From NCBI RefSeq assembly GCF_014397115.1, contig NZ_CP060720.1, positions 884,001 to 948,000 on the forward strand: a stretch of DNA of 64,000 bases. Direction: 5' to 3'. The notes under the pieces were generated by a model. The model saw only the letters and a list, made by a program, of their open reading frames with translations. It was not told where the DNA came from and made no database searches. A program made the translations under genes and the position numbers. This DNA is from Vagococcus carniphilus (GTDB lineage: Bacteria; Bacillota; Bacilli; Lactobacillales; Vagococcaceae). Every line of letters begins with the position of its first letter. Within the stretch, counting starts at the first letter, position 1. Below, one piece after another: positions 37,389 to 45,925 of this stretch.

Positions 37389-37411
37389 ACAATAAAAGAA
37401 AGGTGATAGAT

Positions 37412-37621
37412 ATGAAACAAACAATAAAGATTAATGGCATGAGTTGTGAGCATTGTGTAGGAAAAGTGGAGAAAGCAGTATCTGAGTTAGATGGTGTGGA
37501 TAAAATAAAAGTGAAGTTAAAAAATGCAGAAGCTAAAATCAAGTTTGATGAAACTAAAATTCCGTTAGAAAAGATTTTAGAAACAGTTACAGAATTAGGC
37601 TATGAAGCAAGCAGCATCTAA
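37412..37621 (+). CDS. copZ: CopZ-like heavy-metal-binding chaperone
   Basis: Protein of 69 residues forming one HMA domain. The metal-binding motif is GMSCEHC (Cys12, Cys15), followed by VGKVEKAVSELDGVDKIKVKLKNAEAKIKFDETKIPLEKILETVTELGYEA. It should carry Cu(I) to a P-type ATPase or to a CopY-type repressor. The ATG at 37412 is used; a GTG at 37403 belongs to the ribosome site AAAGGTG. No copA, copB or copY gene lies beside it, so it stands as a single-gene unit with its own promoter and terminator. Confidence 0.88.
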   Translation: MKQTIKINGMSCEHCVGKVEKAVSELDGVDKIKVKLKNAEAKIKFDETKIPLEKILETVTELGYEASSI

Positions 37622-37637
37622 TATAATAATATTTGAT

Positions 37638-37668
37638 AAAAGCTGATTTTAAAAAATCGGCTTTTTTT
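37638..37668 (+). terminator. Terminator of copZ
   Basis: AAAAGCTGATTTT and AAAATCGGCTTTT pair with one G-U, followed by further T. Confidence 0.8.
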
Positions 37669-37670
37669 AT

Positions 37671-37720
37671 TTGACAAGTTAAAAAGATTAGGATAGTATC
37701 ATACATACAAATGTATGTAT
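37671..37720 (+). promoter_or_regulatory. tetR promoter with perfect 20-bp operator
   Basis: TTGACA (37671-37676), 17 bases, TAGTAT (37694-37699) form a strong promoter. ATACATACAAATGTATGTAT at 37701-37720 is a perfect palindrome covering the transcription start, placed as a repressor site. A 19/20 copy lies at 38402-38421. Confidence 0.8.
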
Positions 37721-37733
37721 AGGAGTGATTGTT

Positions 37734-38375
37734 ATGGCTCGTAATAAATACCCAGAAAGAACTAGAAAAGCAATTTTAGAATCAGCTGCTAAACTTTTTA
37801 CGTTTCGTGGTTGGGAAAATGTGACGATTCAAGAAGTGATTGATGATGTGGGAGGTATTACTCGAGGTGCTTTCTATCATCATTTTAAATCGAAAGCTGA
37901 TTTAATTGATGCAGTTACGGAAGAATATTTTTCCGAAAATAAGAGTGTGTTAAATCAGATTACTGATACAAAAACGAAAGCAGTCGATCGTTTAAGACAA
38001 GGCATTATTTTAAGTTTAAAAAAACAAACTGAAAAAGGTGCGATGACTAATATTCCTAGTGTTGTTAATTCACCAGAATTTATTTTTAGAATCGTTCACG
38101 ATAGTATTGAAGTAACTGCCACTGAGGTATCACGTTTAATTGAAGAAGGTAACAAGGATGGTTCTTGTCAGGTTGAGAACATCAAGGAAGTTTCTGAAAT
38201 GATGATGTTATTGTTTAATATTTGGAGTAATCCTAATATTATTCATGTTAGTCAAACTGATTATCAATCAAAAATTAGGTTTATTGATCAATTGTTAAAA
38301 ACATCAGGTTTGCCACTAATTGATGAATCAGTTATAGACGCTTTTATGGGATATTACGAAGAAACAAAAAAATAA
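37734..38375 (+). CDS. TetR family transcriptional regulator
   Basis: Repressor-type regulator of 213 residues. The N-terminal TetR helix-turn-helix (about 5-60) reads RTRKAILESAAKLFTFRGWENVTIQEVIDDVGGITRGAFYHHFKSKADLIDAV. The C-terminal ligand domain is not recognisable by eye. The ATG at 37734 follows AGGAGTGATTGTT; a GTG at 37725 is part of the ribosome site. The matching palindromes at its own promoter and before the next gene suggest it represses both itself and the hydrolase downstream. The inducer is unknown. Confidence 0.9.
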   Translation: MARNKYPERTRKAILESAAKLFTFRGWENVTIQEVIDDVGGITRGAFYHHFKSKADLIDAVTEEYFSENKSVLNQITDTKTKAVDRLRQGIILSLKKQTEKGAMTNIPSVVNSPEFIFRIVHDSIEVTATEVSRLIEEGNKDGSCQVENIKEVSEMMMLLFNIWSNPNIIHVSQTDYQSKIRFIDQLLKTSGLPLIDESVIDAFMGYYEETKK

Positions 38376-38401
38376 ACAAATACGTTTATTTTTTTAAAGT
38401 T

Positions 38402-38421
38402 ATACATACATTTGAATGTAT
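38402..38421 (+). promoter_or_regulatory. Second TetR operator before the hydrolase gene
   Basis: ATACATACATTTGAATGTAT shares the left half-site ATACATACA exactly with the operator at 37701 and has one mismatch in the right half. It lies 18 bases before the hydrolase start codon. TATACA at 38401-38406 may be a -10. Confidence 0.7.
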
Positions 38422-38439
38422 CTTAAAGGAGAAGAGAAA

Positions 38440-39801
38440 ATGAGATTTTTTGAAATATTATTTATTGGCTTTACTTTACTAACTTTAGGTAGTATCATAC
38501 TAAAATTTGATGTAGCAAAACGTTATCGAAAACCGATAGCAATGACAGAAATAGGACTGATGATTTTAAGTTTACTCATTGATAGTTATCGTTGGCAGAT
38601 AATTCCCACTTATGGTTTAGCTATTTTGGTAATTGTTTTACTTTTTACTTTAAAAAGTAAAGAAGAAATTCGTTTCCCAAAAAGCTTAGTTGTCGGAAAA
38701 ATAGTAGGAGCTTTGTTAGCTATTTTGGTAACGATTAGTCCACTGTATGCTTTTCCAATCACTCAATTTAAAGCTCTTTCTGGTAACTATGAAGTGGGAA
38801 CTAGAAGTGTGATGCTAACTAATAATAAAAATAAGAAGAATGAAAAAGATATGATGATTCAACTGTATTATCCATCAGTTGATAACAAAGGAAAATTTAC
38901 TGATTATTCAGTAGATATAGATGGTTTGAGACATGAACTAGCTAGAACACAAGGGATGCCAGATATGATTACAGGTCATATGAATCAAATAAAAACTCAT
39001 TCTTATTTAGATGGAAAAGTTGCTAGTGATGAGACATTTCCTTTACTTATTTTTTCACATGGGATGACTTTATATAATCGTCAAAACACTTTCCAACTAG
39101 AAGAGTTAGCAAGTCATGGTTATGTTATTGCGGCAGTTAACTATACAAAAGATTCTGCTCTTACACTGTTTGAAAATCAAGCGTATGTTCCTTATGAAGA
39201 CAAAGATTTAACTTTAGACTATCTAGATAAACATAATTTAGAGTGGCAAGCTGATGCTCGTTTTGTTTTAGATTCATTATTAGATAAAAAGAATAAAAAA
39301 TACGATGATGTAATGAAACAAGTAGATACAGATAAAATTGGTGCTCTTGGTCACTCTTATGGTGGAGCAACATCAACGTACTCACTTATTAATGACGATC
39401 GTATTAAAGCAGCCATTAATATGGATGGAGGATTTTATGGTCCAGCAATAAAAGAGGGCGATATAACAAAACCATTCTTACTTATGAATGCTAGTGATAC
39501 TATTAAGAATATGAAAGAAGGAAAAGACCCATTATTTGTAGAGTGTGGCATTCGAAATGATCAAGTCAATCAACCAGGTGTTTACAAATTAATCTTGCCA
39601 AATACAGATCATGGAAGCTTTACAGATTTAGCTGGTTTTTCACCTTTAATTGCAGTAAAAAATGCTGATTACAAAAAAACATTTGAGACAATTAATCAAG
39701 TGTCACTTGGATTCTTTGATCAACATCTAAAAGGTAAAAATAAAAAAGCTGTTGATAGCTTTTTAAATGAACATAAAGATATAAAAGTCGAAAAATATTA
39801 A
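38440..39801 (+). CDS. Membrane-anchored alpha/beta hydrolase (PAF-acetylhydrolase-like)
   Basis: Protein of 453 residues. The N-terminal 110 residues hold about four hydrophobic segments. The rest is an alpha/beta hydrolase similar to platelet-activating-factor acetylhydrolase and dienelactone hydrolase types: oxyanion strand LLIFSHGMTLYNRQNTFQLEELASHGYVIAAVNY, nucleophile elbow GHSYGG, possible acid in AINMDGGFYGP, and catalytic His in NTDHGSFTDL. The catalytic part should be outside the cell. The ATG at 38440 follows AAAGGAGAAGAG. It is paired with the upstream TetR gene by shared operators. The natural ester substrate is unknown. Confidence 0.82.
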   Translation: MRFFEILFIGFTLLTLGSIILKFDVAKRYRKPIAMTEIGLMILSLLIDSYRWQIIPTYGLAILVIVLLFTLKSKEEIRFPKSLVVGKIVGALLAILVTISPLYAFPITQFKALSGNYEVGTRSVMLTNNKNKKNEKDMMIQLYYPSVDNKGKFTDYSVDIDGLRHELARTQGMPDMITGHMNQIKTHSYLDGKVASDETFPLLIFSHGMTLYNRQNTFQLEELASHGYVIAAVNYTKDSALTLFENQAYVPYEDKDLTLDYLDKHNLEWQADARFVLDSLLDKKNKKYDDVMKQVDTDKIGALGHSYGGATSTYSLINDDRIKAAINMDGGFYGPAIKEGDITKPFLLMNASDTIKNMKEGKDPLFVECGIRNDQVNQPGVYKLILPNTDHGSFTDLAGFSPLIAVKNADYKKTFETINQVSLGFFDQHLKGKNKKAVDSFLNEHKDIKVEKY

Positions 39802-39844
39802 AAAAGGTCAGTAAAAGTTGTTAAGCTTTTACTGATCTTTTTTA
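39801..39844. terminator. Bidirectional terminator between the hydrolase gene and feoB
   Basis: A 17-bp stem (AAAAAGGTCAGTAAAAG with CTTTTACTGATCTTTTT, one G-U) has A and T tracts on both sides. Confidence 0.9.
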
Positions 39845-41758
39845 TTAAACTAAATGAAATAAATGAGCAATCAATGTGGTTAACATAGTAATTCCAATGC
39901 CAATCGCTGTTGGAACGATAAATGAAACGAAGGTCCATTTTTTGCTTTTAGTTTCTTTGTAAATAGTGATTAGAGTAGTTGAACATGGCCAGTGATACAA
40001 AGTAAATAATAAGACATTCGTTGCTGTTAACCATGTCCAACCATTGTTAACTAGTAATTGATGAAATTCGTTAAGTGAATTAAAGTCTGTAATCGTACTA
40101 GTTGCCATATATCCCATTATCATGATAGGAATAACAATTTCATTAGCAGGTAATCCTAGAATAAAGGCCATTAAAATGGTTCCATCAAGTCCCATTAAAT
40201 GAGCAAAAGGATCAATAAAAGCAGTAATACTTTGTAAAATAGATTGATCACCAATATGAATATTTGCTAAGACCCAAATAACTAAACCTGCTGGAGCGGC
40301 TACGATAATGGCACGCCATAAAACGAATAAGGTTCTATCAAAAATAGAACGAACAATTACTTGTCCTATTTGAGGTTTTCTGTAGGGCGGTAATTCTAAT
40401 GTAAAGGAAGAAGGTAATCCTTTTAAAATTGTTTTGGATAGTAAAGTAGAGACCCAAATCGTTGTTGCCACACCAAGCAGAATAACTCCTGTTAAAAAGG
40501 CAGCTGATTTAACAGAACCTAGTAACCCAGTACTTGTACCTGCAAAAAACATTGTAATGACAGCAATTAAGATTGGAAAACGACCGTTACAAGGAACAAA
40601 GTTGTTAGTAACGATAGCAATTAGTCTTTCTCTAGGTGAATCGATAATTCTTGCACCTACGACACCTGCTGCGTTACAGCCAAAGCCCATACACATTGTT
40701 AGTGCTTGTTTACCACAGGCTCCGGCCTTTTGGAAATATTTATCCAGGTTAAAAGCCACTCTCGGTAGATAACCAAAATCTTCAAGTAAAGTAAAGATTG
40801 GGAAGAAGATGGCCATTGGTGGTAACATAACAGCAACTACGGTTGAGAGAACTTTATAGATTCCATCAATTAAAACGCTTTGAAGCATGTTAGGTACATT
40901 CATTTGATTAGCCATTTTAGTTAACCAATTGCCAAATTGATTAAAAGTATCTGCTAAGAAATCAGAAGGCCCATCCGCTCCAACAATTGTAAACCAAAAA
41001 ACAAGCATTAATAATAGAATCATAATAGGGATACCGGTACTTTTTTGAGTTAAAATTTTATCAAGTACACGGTCTTTTTTATCAAAATCTTTTTTTCCAT
41101 AACTAATGACATCATTTGCAATAACTGAAGCTCGGTCTAATAAAGCTAGGATTTCAGTTTCAGAATCATCATGGAGTTGATTTAAAGCATCTCGCATATA
41201 AGGATTAGCTTGTATGTCCCCAGTAATGACTTGTTCAGTTTTCTCCATTAATTCATCTAAACCTTGTTTTTTCACAGCAGAAGTTCCAACAACTGGAACA
41301 CCAAGTAATTCTTGAAGTTTTAATAAATCGATACTAATTTTTTTCTTTTTGGCTTCATCTAGCAAATTAACACAAACGACAACTTTAGGTGTGATTTGCA
41401 TGATCTGTAAAACTAAGTTTAAATTTCGCTCTAAGCTCGTTGCATCACAAACAACTATAGTAGCTTCTGAATCTTTAGATTGGATGAAATCACGAGCCAC
41501 TTCCTCTTCTTGAGAATGGGCCATTAAAGAGTATGTTCCTGGTAAATCTACAAGGACATAACCTTGGTTTTTATGTTGAGCATAACCTTGTGCTAAATCA
41601 ACAGTTTTACCTGGCCAATTACCAGTATGTTGTCTCATTCCTGTGAGTTCGTTAAAAATTGAACTTTTACCTACGTTAGGATTTCCAGCTAAGGCAATTG
41701 TTCTGTCAGATTCGTTTTTCTTTTGAATAACGAAAGTATCGGTTGTTTCTTCCATCAT
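39845..41758 (-). CDS. feoB: Ferrous iron transport protein B
   Basis: Fe(II) uptake permease of 637 residues. The N-terminal G-protein domain shows G1 GNPNVGKSS, G3 DLPGTYSL and G4-like VNLLDEA. After a helical spacer (about 170-240) come about eight or nine membrane helices, with the Gate motifs GFGCNAAGVVGARIIDSPRERLIA and GLPANEIVIPIMIMGYM. The start ATG overlaps the feoA stop (ATGA). It is at the short end of the family, with no obvious deletion in the motifs. FeoA precedes it; no FeoC gene is seen. Confidence 0.95.
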   Translation of the reverse strand: MMEETTDTFVIQKKNESDRTIALAGNPNVGKSSIFNELTGMRQHTGNWPGKTVDLAQGYAQHKNQGYVLVDLPGTYSLMAHSQEEEVARDFIQSKDSEATIVVCDATSLERNLNLVLQIMQITPKVVVCVNLLDEAKKKKISIDLLKLQELLGVPVVGTSAVKKQGLDELMEKTEQVITGDIQANPYMRDALNQLHDDSETEILALLDRASVIANDVISYGKKDFDKKDRVLDKILTQKSTGIPIMILLLMLVFWFTIVGADGPSDFLADTFNQFGNWLTKMANQMNVPNMLQSVLIDGIYKVLSTVVAVMLPPMAIFFPIFTLLEDFGYLPRVAFNLDKYFQKAGACGKQALTMCMGFGCNAAGVVGARIIDSPRERLIAIVTNNFVPCNGRFPILIAVITMFFAGTSTGLLGSVKSAAFLTGVILLGVATTIWVSTLLSKTILKGLPSSFTLELPPYRKPQIGQVIVRSIFDRTLFVLWRAIIVAAPAGLVIWVLANIHIGDQSILQSITAFIDPFAHLMGLDGTILMAFILGLPANEIVIPIMIMGYMATSTITDFNSLNEFHQLLVNNGWTWLTATNVLLFTLYHWPCSTTLITIYKETKSKKWTFVSFIVPTAIGIGITMLTTLIAHLFHLV

Positions 41759-41982
41759 TTCGTCATCACCTCAATATATTTAGCGTCACTATTTCTAAGT
41801 GCTATGGTTGTTCCTCTTACCCGGTAAGCAATCGGGTCACCTTTTGGGCTAACTAAAACTTTTTTGATAGGAGTTCCTTTGTAGAACCCTAAATCTAGTA
41901 ATCGTCTTTTCATTTCTGCGTCAGGATGAGTGATATTCTCAACAAAGACTTCTTCATGATCATTAATAGTTAGTAAATTCAT
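41755..41982 (-). CDS. feoA: Ferrous iron transport protein A
   Basis: SH3-like protein of 75 residues that supports FeoB at the inner face of the membrane. The FeoA pattern is EVFVENITHPDAEMKRRLLDLGFYKGTPIKKVLVSPKGDPIAYRVRGTTIALRNSDAKYIEV. AAAGGAGAACGAGTC precedes the ATG, and the stop overlaps the feoB start by four bases. A DtxR/MntR-type palindrome lies at its promoter, which suggests metal-dependent repression of the operon. Confidence 0.94.
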   Translation of the reverse strand: MNLLTINDHEEVFVENITHPDAEMKRRLLDLGFYKGTPIKKVLVSPKGDPIAYRVRGTTIALRNSDAKYIEVMTK

Positions 41983-41997
41983 GACTCGTTCTCCTTT

Positions 41998-42049
41998 TTA
42001 GGTTAACCTAATCTTTTTTTAGTATAATCCTAATTCAGGTATATATCAA
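41998..42049 (-). promoter_or_regulatory. feoAB promoter with DtxR/MntR-type operator
   Basis: On the minus strand TTGATA (42049-42044), 17 bases, TATACT (42026-42021). TTAGGTTAACCTAA at 41998-42011 is a perfect palindrome just downstream of the expected start and matches the half-site TTAGG(T) of DtxR-family metalloregulators. Confidence 0.75.
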
Positions 42050-42137
42050 CCGATTTCAGGAAAGATTTGTATATTAAAGATGGTAATCTCCATGTAATTC
42101 GTTATAATAGAAATAGTTGTAAAAAAGGAGGTATACG

Positions 42138-43319
42138 ATGTCAATTGAAACGTTTATTAAAACATATTATGTAGAGCGAAAAGGAACAGGTTCTGTCAAA
42201 TGGGACGGATTAAAAGAGAAATTTTCAGATGAAAATCTATTACCATTATGGGTGGCTGATATGGATTTTAAGGTACCAGTTGCTGTTCAAGAAGCATTAG
42301 CTAAGAGAGTAGAACATGGGGTTTTTGGATACTCTTTAGTAGAAGAATCTTACTATAAAGCTTTTAGTCAATGGCAAAAAAACCGCCATGGCATCAACAT
42401 TGAAAAAGATTGGATTCGTTTTACAACAGGAGTTGTTAATTCATTTAACTACCTGATACAAACTTTTACAGAGGTAAATGATAGTGTTATTATTTTAACT
42501 CCAGTTTATTATCCGTTCTTTGATGCTGTAAAAAATAATGAGCGTCAATTAGTAACGTCATCATTAAAGCAAGAAAATGAAACGTATTATATAGACTTTA
42601 AAGATTTTGAAGAAAAAATTATTAAAAATAAAGTAAAACTTTTTTTACATTGTTCTCCTCAAAACCCAGTGGGAAGAGTTTGGACACGTGAAGAGTTGAC
42701 ACAACTTTTTGATATCTGTCAAAGACATCAAGTTAAGATTATTTCAGATGAAATACATCAAGATTTTATTCAACCTGGAAAAAAATTTACGAGTGCTTTG
42801 TCAGTAGACGATTCTTATTTAACAGAATTATTTGTTTTAACGTCAGCATCAAAAACATTTAATTTAGCTAGCTTGCTTCATTCTCATATACTGATACCTA
42901 ATGAAGAACATCGAGTAGCGTATGATAAATACACAGAAAAAATTATCAATAATCCTGTTAGTTTATTTGGTGTGTTAGCGACTCAAGCAGCCTATGAAGA
43001 AGGTGAAGAGTGGTTAGATGAGTTAATTCAAGTGGTAGAACACAATTATCATTTATTAAAAGACGAAATTAGCCAATCACTTCCTAAAGCATCACTTGCT
43101 AAAAAAGAAGGAACCTATTTAGCTTGGTTAGACTTATCTGAGTACCTTTCTAAAGAAGAGATGTCAACTATTTTGGAAAAACAAGTTAAAATTGCGATAG
43201 ATTATGGTGAATGGTTTGAAGAAAAGAGTGCTGGTTTTATAAGAATTAATTTAGCGACAAAACCTGAAAATATTAAGATAGCAGCTAAACAGCTAGCAAA
43301 AGTCTTAAATAATAAATAG
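42138..43319 (+). CDS. PatB/MalY-type PLP-dependent C-S lyase
   Basis: Protein of 393 residues, class I/II aminotransferase fold of the MalY/PatB cystathionine beta-lyase group. Landmarks are VKWDGLKEKFSDENLLPLWVADMDFKVPVAVQEAL at the start, HCSPQNPVGRVWTREEL, SDEIHQDFI, and the PLP lysine Lys239 in SASKTFNLASL. Expected reaction: beta-elimination from cystathionine or cysteine to pyruvate, ammonia and a thiol. The ribosome site is AAAGGAGGTATACG. It is a single gene between feoA and the LCP gene. Aminotransferase activity is the alternative but less likely. Confidence 0.87.
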   Translation: MSIETFIKTYYVERKGTGSVKWDGLKEKFSDENLLPLWVADMDFKVPVAVQEALAKRVEHGVFGYSLVEESYYKAFSQWQKNRHGINIEKDWIRFTTGVVNSFNYLIQTFTEVNDSVIILTPVYYPFFDAVKNNERQLVTSSLKQENETYYIDFKDFEEKIIKNKVKLFLHCSPQNPVGRVWTREELTQLFDICQRHQVKIISDEIHQDFIQPGKKFTSALSVDDSYLTELFVLTSASKTFNLASLLHSHILIPNEEHRVAYDKYTEKIINNPVSLFGVLATQAAYEEGEEWLDELIQVVEHNYHLLKDEISQSLPKASLAKKEGTYLAWLDLSEYLSKEEMSTILEKQVKIAIDYGEWFEEKSAGFIRINLATKPENIKIAAKQLAKVLNNK

Positions 43320-43362
43320 GTCTTGTTATTAAAAAAAATTAAGTTTATTTAAATGTCTGGTA

Positions 43363-43391
43363 TTTACAATAGTTTTTATAAAAAGTATATG
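43363..43391 (+). promoter_or_regulatory. Promoter of the LCP gene
   Basis: TTTACA (43363-43368), 17 bases, TATATG (43386-43391), 39 bases upstream of the start codon. Confidence 0.5.
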
Positions 43392-43430
43392 CTAGACTTG
43401 TTTTAAATTGTTATTTATAGGAGATGAATT

Positions 43431-44366
43431 ATGGAAACTCGTAAGAAAAGAAAGAAAAAAATGAGTCCGTTAAAGAAAACAGTTTTAATTCTTTTAGGTG
43501 TTCTCGTAGCCTTACTTGTCGGAGCAACAGCGATTGCAGGGAAGACATATTTTGATGTGAAAAATACGGCAAATAAAGTAAGTAAACCAGTAAAAGGTCG
43601 TCCAGAAGGAACTAATATCAAAGACGGAAAACCATTCTCTGTTTTAATGCTTGGAATTGACACAGGAGAATTTGGACGTTCAGATGTCGGTCGTTCTGAT
43701 ACATTACTTGTTGCAACAGTTAATCCTAATGAAAAGAAAACAACTTTATTAAGTGTTCCTCGTGATACTCGTACTGAGATTGTAGGGCATGGAACAGTTG
43801 AAAAAGTAGCACATGCTTATGCTTATGGACAAGAAAAAATGGCACTAGATACTGTTGAAAAATTATTAGGTATTCCTCTTGATCACTATGTGTGGATTAA
43901 TATGGAAGGATTTGAAGATTTAGTTAACGCTGTTGGTGGCGTTGAAGTAAATAATAAATTTGAATTCAAACAAGATGGACATACATTCCCTAAAGGAAAA
44001 AATAAATTAAATGGTGACCAAGCTTTAGCTTATACAAGAATGAGATATGAGGATCCAAATGGAGATTACGGTCGTCAAGTGAGACAACAAGAAGTAATCG
44101 CAGCTATTGCAGATCAAGCATTAACTTTCAACGGTGTAACAAAATATAAACAAATTTTAAAAGCAATTGAAGATAACATGAAAACAGATTTAGAACCTGA
44201 AGAAATGTTTAAAATTGCCATGGATTACCGAGAAAGTTTTAAAACGATTGATGAAGAAACACTTCATGGTAATGGTGAAATGATTGATGGTTTATCTTAC
44301 CAAGTTATTCCTGATGAAGAGTTAGTCAGAGTACAAACATTATTAAAACAACAATTAGCTAAATAA
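43431..44366 (+). CDS. LytR-CpsA-Psr (LCP) family cell-wall polymer ligase
   Basis: Protein of 311 residues with a short basic cytoplasmic start (METRKKRKKK), one transmembrane segment (about 16-36) and an extracellular LCP domain. The domain motifs are SVLMLGIDTGEFGRSDVGRSDTLLVATVNPNEKKTTLLSVPRDTRTEI, VEKVAHAYAYGQEKMALDTVEKLLGIPLDHYVWINMEGFEDLVNAVGGVEV and LNGDQALAYTRMRYEDPNGDYGRQVRQQEVI, with the conserved Asp and Arg residues that hold the polyprenyl phosphate. The family attaches teichoic acids or capsule to peptidoglycan. The start is supported by ATAGGAGATGAATT. Confidence 0.94.
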   Translation: METRKKRKKKMSPLKKTVLILLGVLVALLVGATAIAGKTYFDVKNTANKVSKPVKGRPEGTNIKDGKPFSVLMLGIDTGEFGRSDVGRSDTLLVATVNPNEKKTTLLSVPRDTRTEIVGHGTVEKVAHAYAYGQEKMALDTVEKLLGIPLDHYVWINMEGFEDLVNAVGGVEVNNKFEFKQDGHTFPKGKNKLNGDQALAYTRMRYEDPNGDYGRQVRQQEVIAAIADQALTFNGVTKYKQILKAIEDNMKTDLEPEEMFKIAMDYRESFKTIDEETLHGNGEMIDGLSYQVIPDEELVRVQTLLKQQLAK

Positions 44367-44369
44367 TAA

Positions 44370-44419
44370 AAAAGCAGTTAAGACACTTCAATTTGATAGG
44401 TCTTAACTGCTTTTATTTT
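44370..44419. terminator. Bidirectional terminator between the LCP gene and pepC
   Basis: AAAAGCAGTTAAGAC (44370-44384) pairs perfectly with GTCTTAACTGCTTTT (44400-44414) over a 15-base loop; T-tract follows. Confidence 0.92.
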
Positions 44420-44424
44420 TTTAT

Positions 44425-45759
44425 CTATGCTAAAGCTCCCATTGGGTCCCAAGGGGCAAGAACTGTAACATCATCTTTTTCGACAATATCTTTTAACTCA
44501 GCTGGTAAGAATTTTTTGTTGATAACTATTTGATAAGTGTATTCATTTAACCAGTCATCACTCATAACAAAATAGCCTTTTGTTCCCACTTTATCTCCCC
44601 AACTGTTTTCAATTTTCCATTTTGTTGGTTTATCATCAACTAAATCCACACCAGTAATAACCATGGCATGTGTCATTAGACTTTCACCGTAATCAAGACG
44701 TTCTGCTTTTGTCATTTGATAATCAATATCTAATGTTTCAGAAACACTGTAAACATCTGTAGCCATAACGCCTGAATCTTTTGTTGAGGATTGACCGACA
44801 TCACAACCATACCAAACAGCCTCTCCTGCTTTTAGTTGATCGATAGCTAATTTTTTAAATGTTTCAATATCAACATTTAAGTGACGAACTTCTTTTCCAC
44901 CAACAACATTACCTAAAAGTTCAACTGAATACATATGATTATATGGTTTATCAGCAGTTGGTGCGTTAATGACACTAACATAATCTGCTAAATCTCGACC
45001 AATAAATTCATCATAAAAAGATTGAGGTGTTAGGTTTTGTTTCAACTGGTAATTTCCATCAGTATCGACATAAGAAAAATCAAATGAGTCTGGTGGAGTA
45101 CCAAGACTTGTTGCTAATAAATTGTAAATTTCTTGCAACATTCTTTCTTTTACTTGAGCAATTTCTTCGCTTGTTTTGCTGTCTGATACCATTTTTCTTA
45201 AAGTGACAGCATCTTTTCTTAATTTTTTATTGAGAAAATCATTTATTTCACGACTTTGAGAACTGCTGAAAGTTTCTGGCATAATTTGTTTTGGAACGAT
45301 ACCATATTTTTGAATGATTGCTACTAACATATCCCATTGTCCACCGTCTTGTTGGGGTGTTTGTAAAAGGAAAGCAACCTTTCGACTTGTTAAAGATTCG
45401 TTACTAGTAGCTAAAATATTTTCATAAAAATAGTTAGCTTTTTCAAACTTATCCCAGAAGAAAGTATAATTTTGAGATAACTCAAAATCTTTAATATGGA
45501 AGGTTTGACTTATTTGGTGACGGAAAGTGTTTAAGGCTGCAAACATCCAGCACCGTCCACTTTGTTTTTGATTTGAGACATCCCCTGTATCTAAATCAAT
45601 AGAAAACACAGGATTATTTTTGACGATAGAAGCTTGATTTTCAGATGAAGCTAAAATCCCATTTTTCATAACTGCTCGCTGACTGATTAAATGACTAGGA
45701 ACAGAATGATATTTATTATTAAATTGTTTGATTTGTTCGATAGAAATTTCTTTTGACAT
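44425..45759 (-). CDS. pepC: Aminopeptidase C (C1B bleomycin hydrolase family)
   Basis: Cytosolic cysteine aminopeptidase of 444 residues, active as a hexamer in known relatives. Catalytic Cys70 lies in NQKQSGRCWMFAALNTFR, the His in LMTHAMVITGVDL and the Asn in WKIENSWGDKVGTKGYFVMSDDW. The C-terminal tail ends in DPMGALA, typical of the self-capping C-terminus that makes these enzymes aminopeptidases. The ATG at 45759 begins the usual MSKEIS; an ATG at 45771 overlaps the ribosome site GAGAGG. It works in the use of imported peptides, matching the Opp system and the dipeptidase in this window. Confidence 0.95.
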   Translation of the reverse strand: MSKEISIEQIKQFNNKYHSVPSHLISQRAVMKNGILASSENQASIVKNNPVFSIDLDTGDVSNQKQSGRCWMFAALNTFRHQISQTFHIKDFELSQNYTFFWDKFEKANYFYENILATSNESLTSRKVAFLLQTPQQDGGQWDMLVAIIQKYGIVPKQIMPETFSSSQSREINDFLNKKLRKDAVTLRKMVSDSKTSEEIAQVKERMLQEIYNLLATSLGTPPDSFDFSYVDTDGNYQLKQNLTPQSFYDEFIGRDLADYVSVINAPTADKPYNHMYSVELLGNVVGGKEVRHLNVDIETFKKLAIDQLKAGEAVWYGCDVGQSSTKDSGVMATDVYSVSETLDIDYQMTKAERLDYGESLMTHAMVITGVDLVDDKPTKWKIENSWGDKVGTKGYFVMSDDWLNEYTYQIVINKKFLPAELKDIVEKDDVTVLAPWDPMGALA

Positions 45760-45859
45760 AAATTTAATCATCCTCTCATAATTTGACTACACCTTTATTG
45801 TACTCTTTTAATTTAAAAAGAAAAGCCATATGAATGACCGATTTTTTTAGGCGTTTCAA

Positions 45860-45889
45860 TTGGCGAAAATATGTTCGCTATGGTAAAAT
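45860..45889 (+). promoter_or_regulatory. uvrBA promoter with LexA (SOS) box
   Basis: CGAAAATATGTTCG at 45864-45877 matches the Gram-positive LexA box CGAACRNRYGTTYG at all fixed positions but one. It lies between TTGGCG (45860-45865) and the extended -10 TGGTAAAAT (45881-45889), so LexA would block the promoter. Confidence 0.8.
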
Positions 45890-45925
45890 AAAAAGGTCAA
45901 TATACAACCAAAGGAGAATGAAATT

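Noticed and set aside
37271-37411. Possible T-box or riboswitch around asnS and copZ
   Set aside because: No specifier loop, T-box word or known aptamer core is present; the hairpin is a simple terminator.
40434-40772. Plus-strand open frame of 112 codons opposite feoB
   Set aside because: Shadow of the feoB reading frame; its composition follows the opposite codons of a membrane protein.
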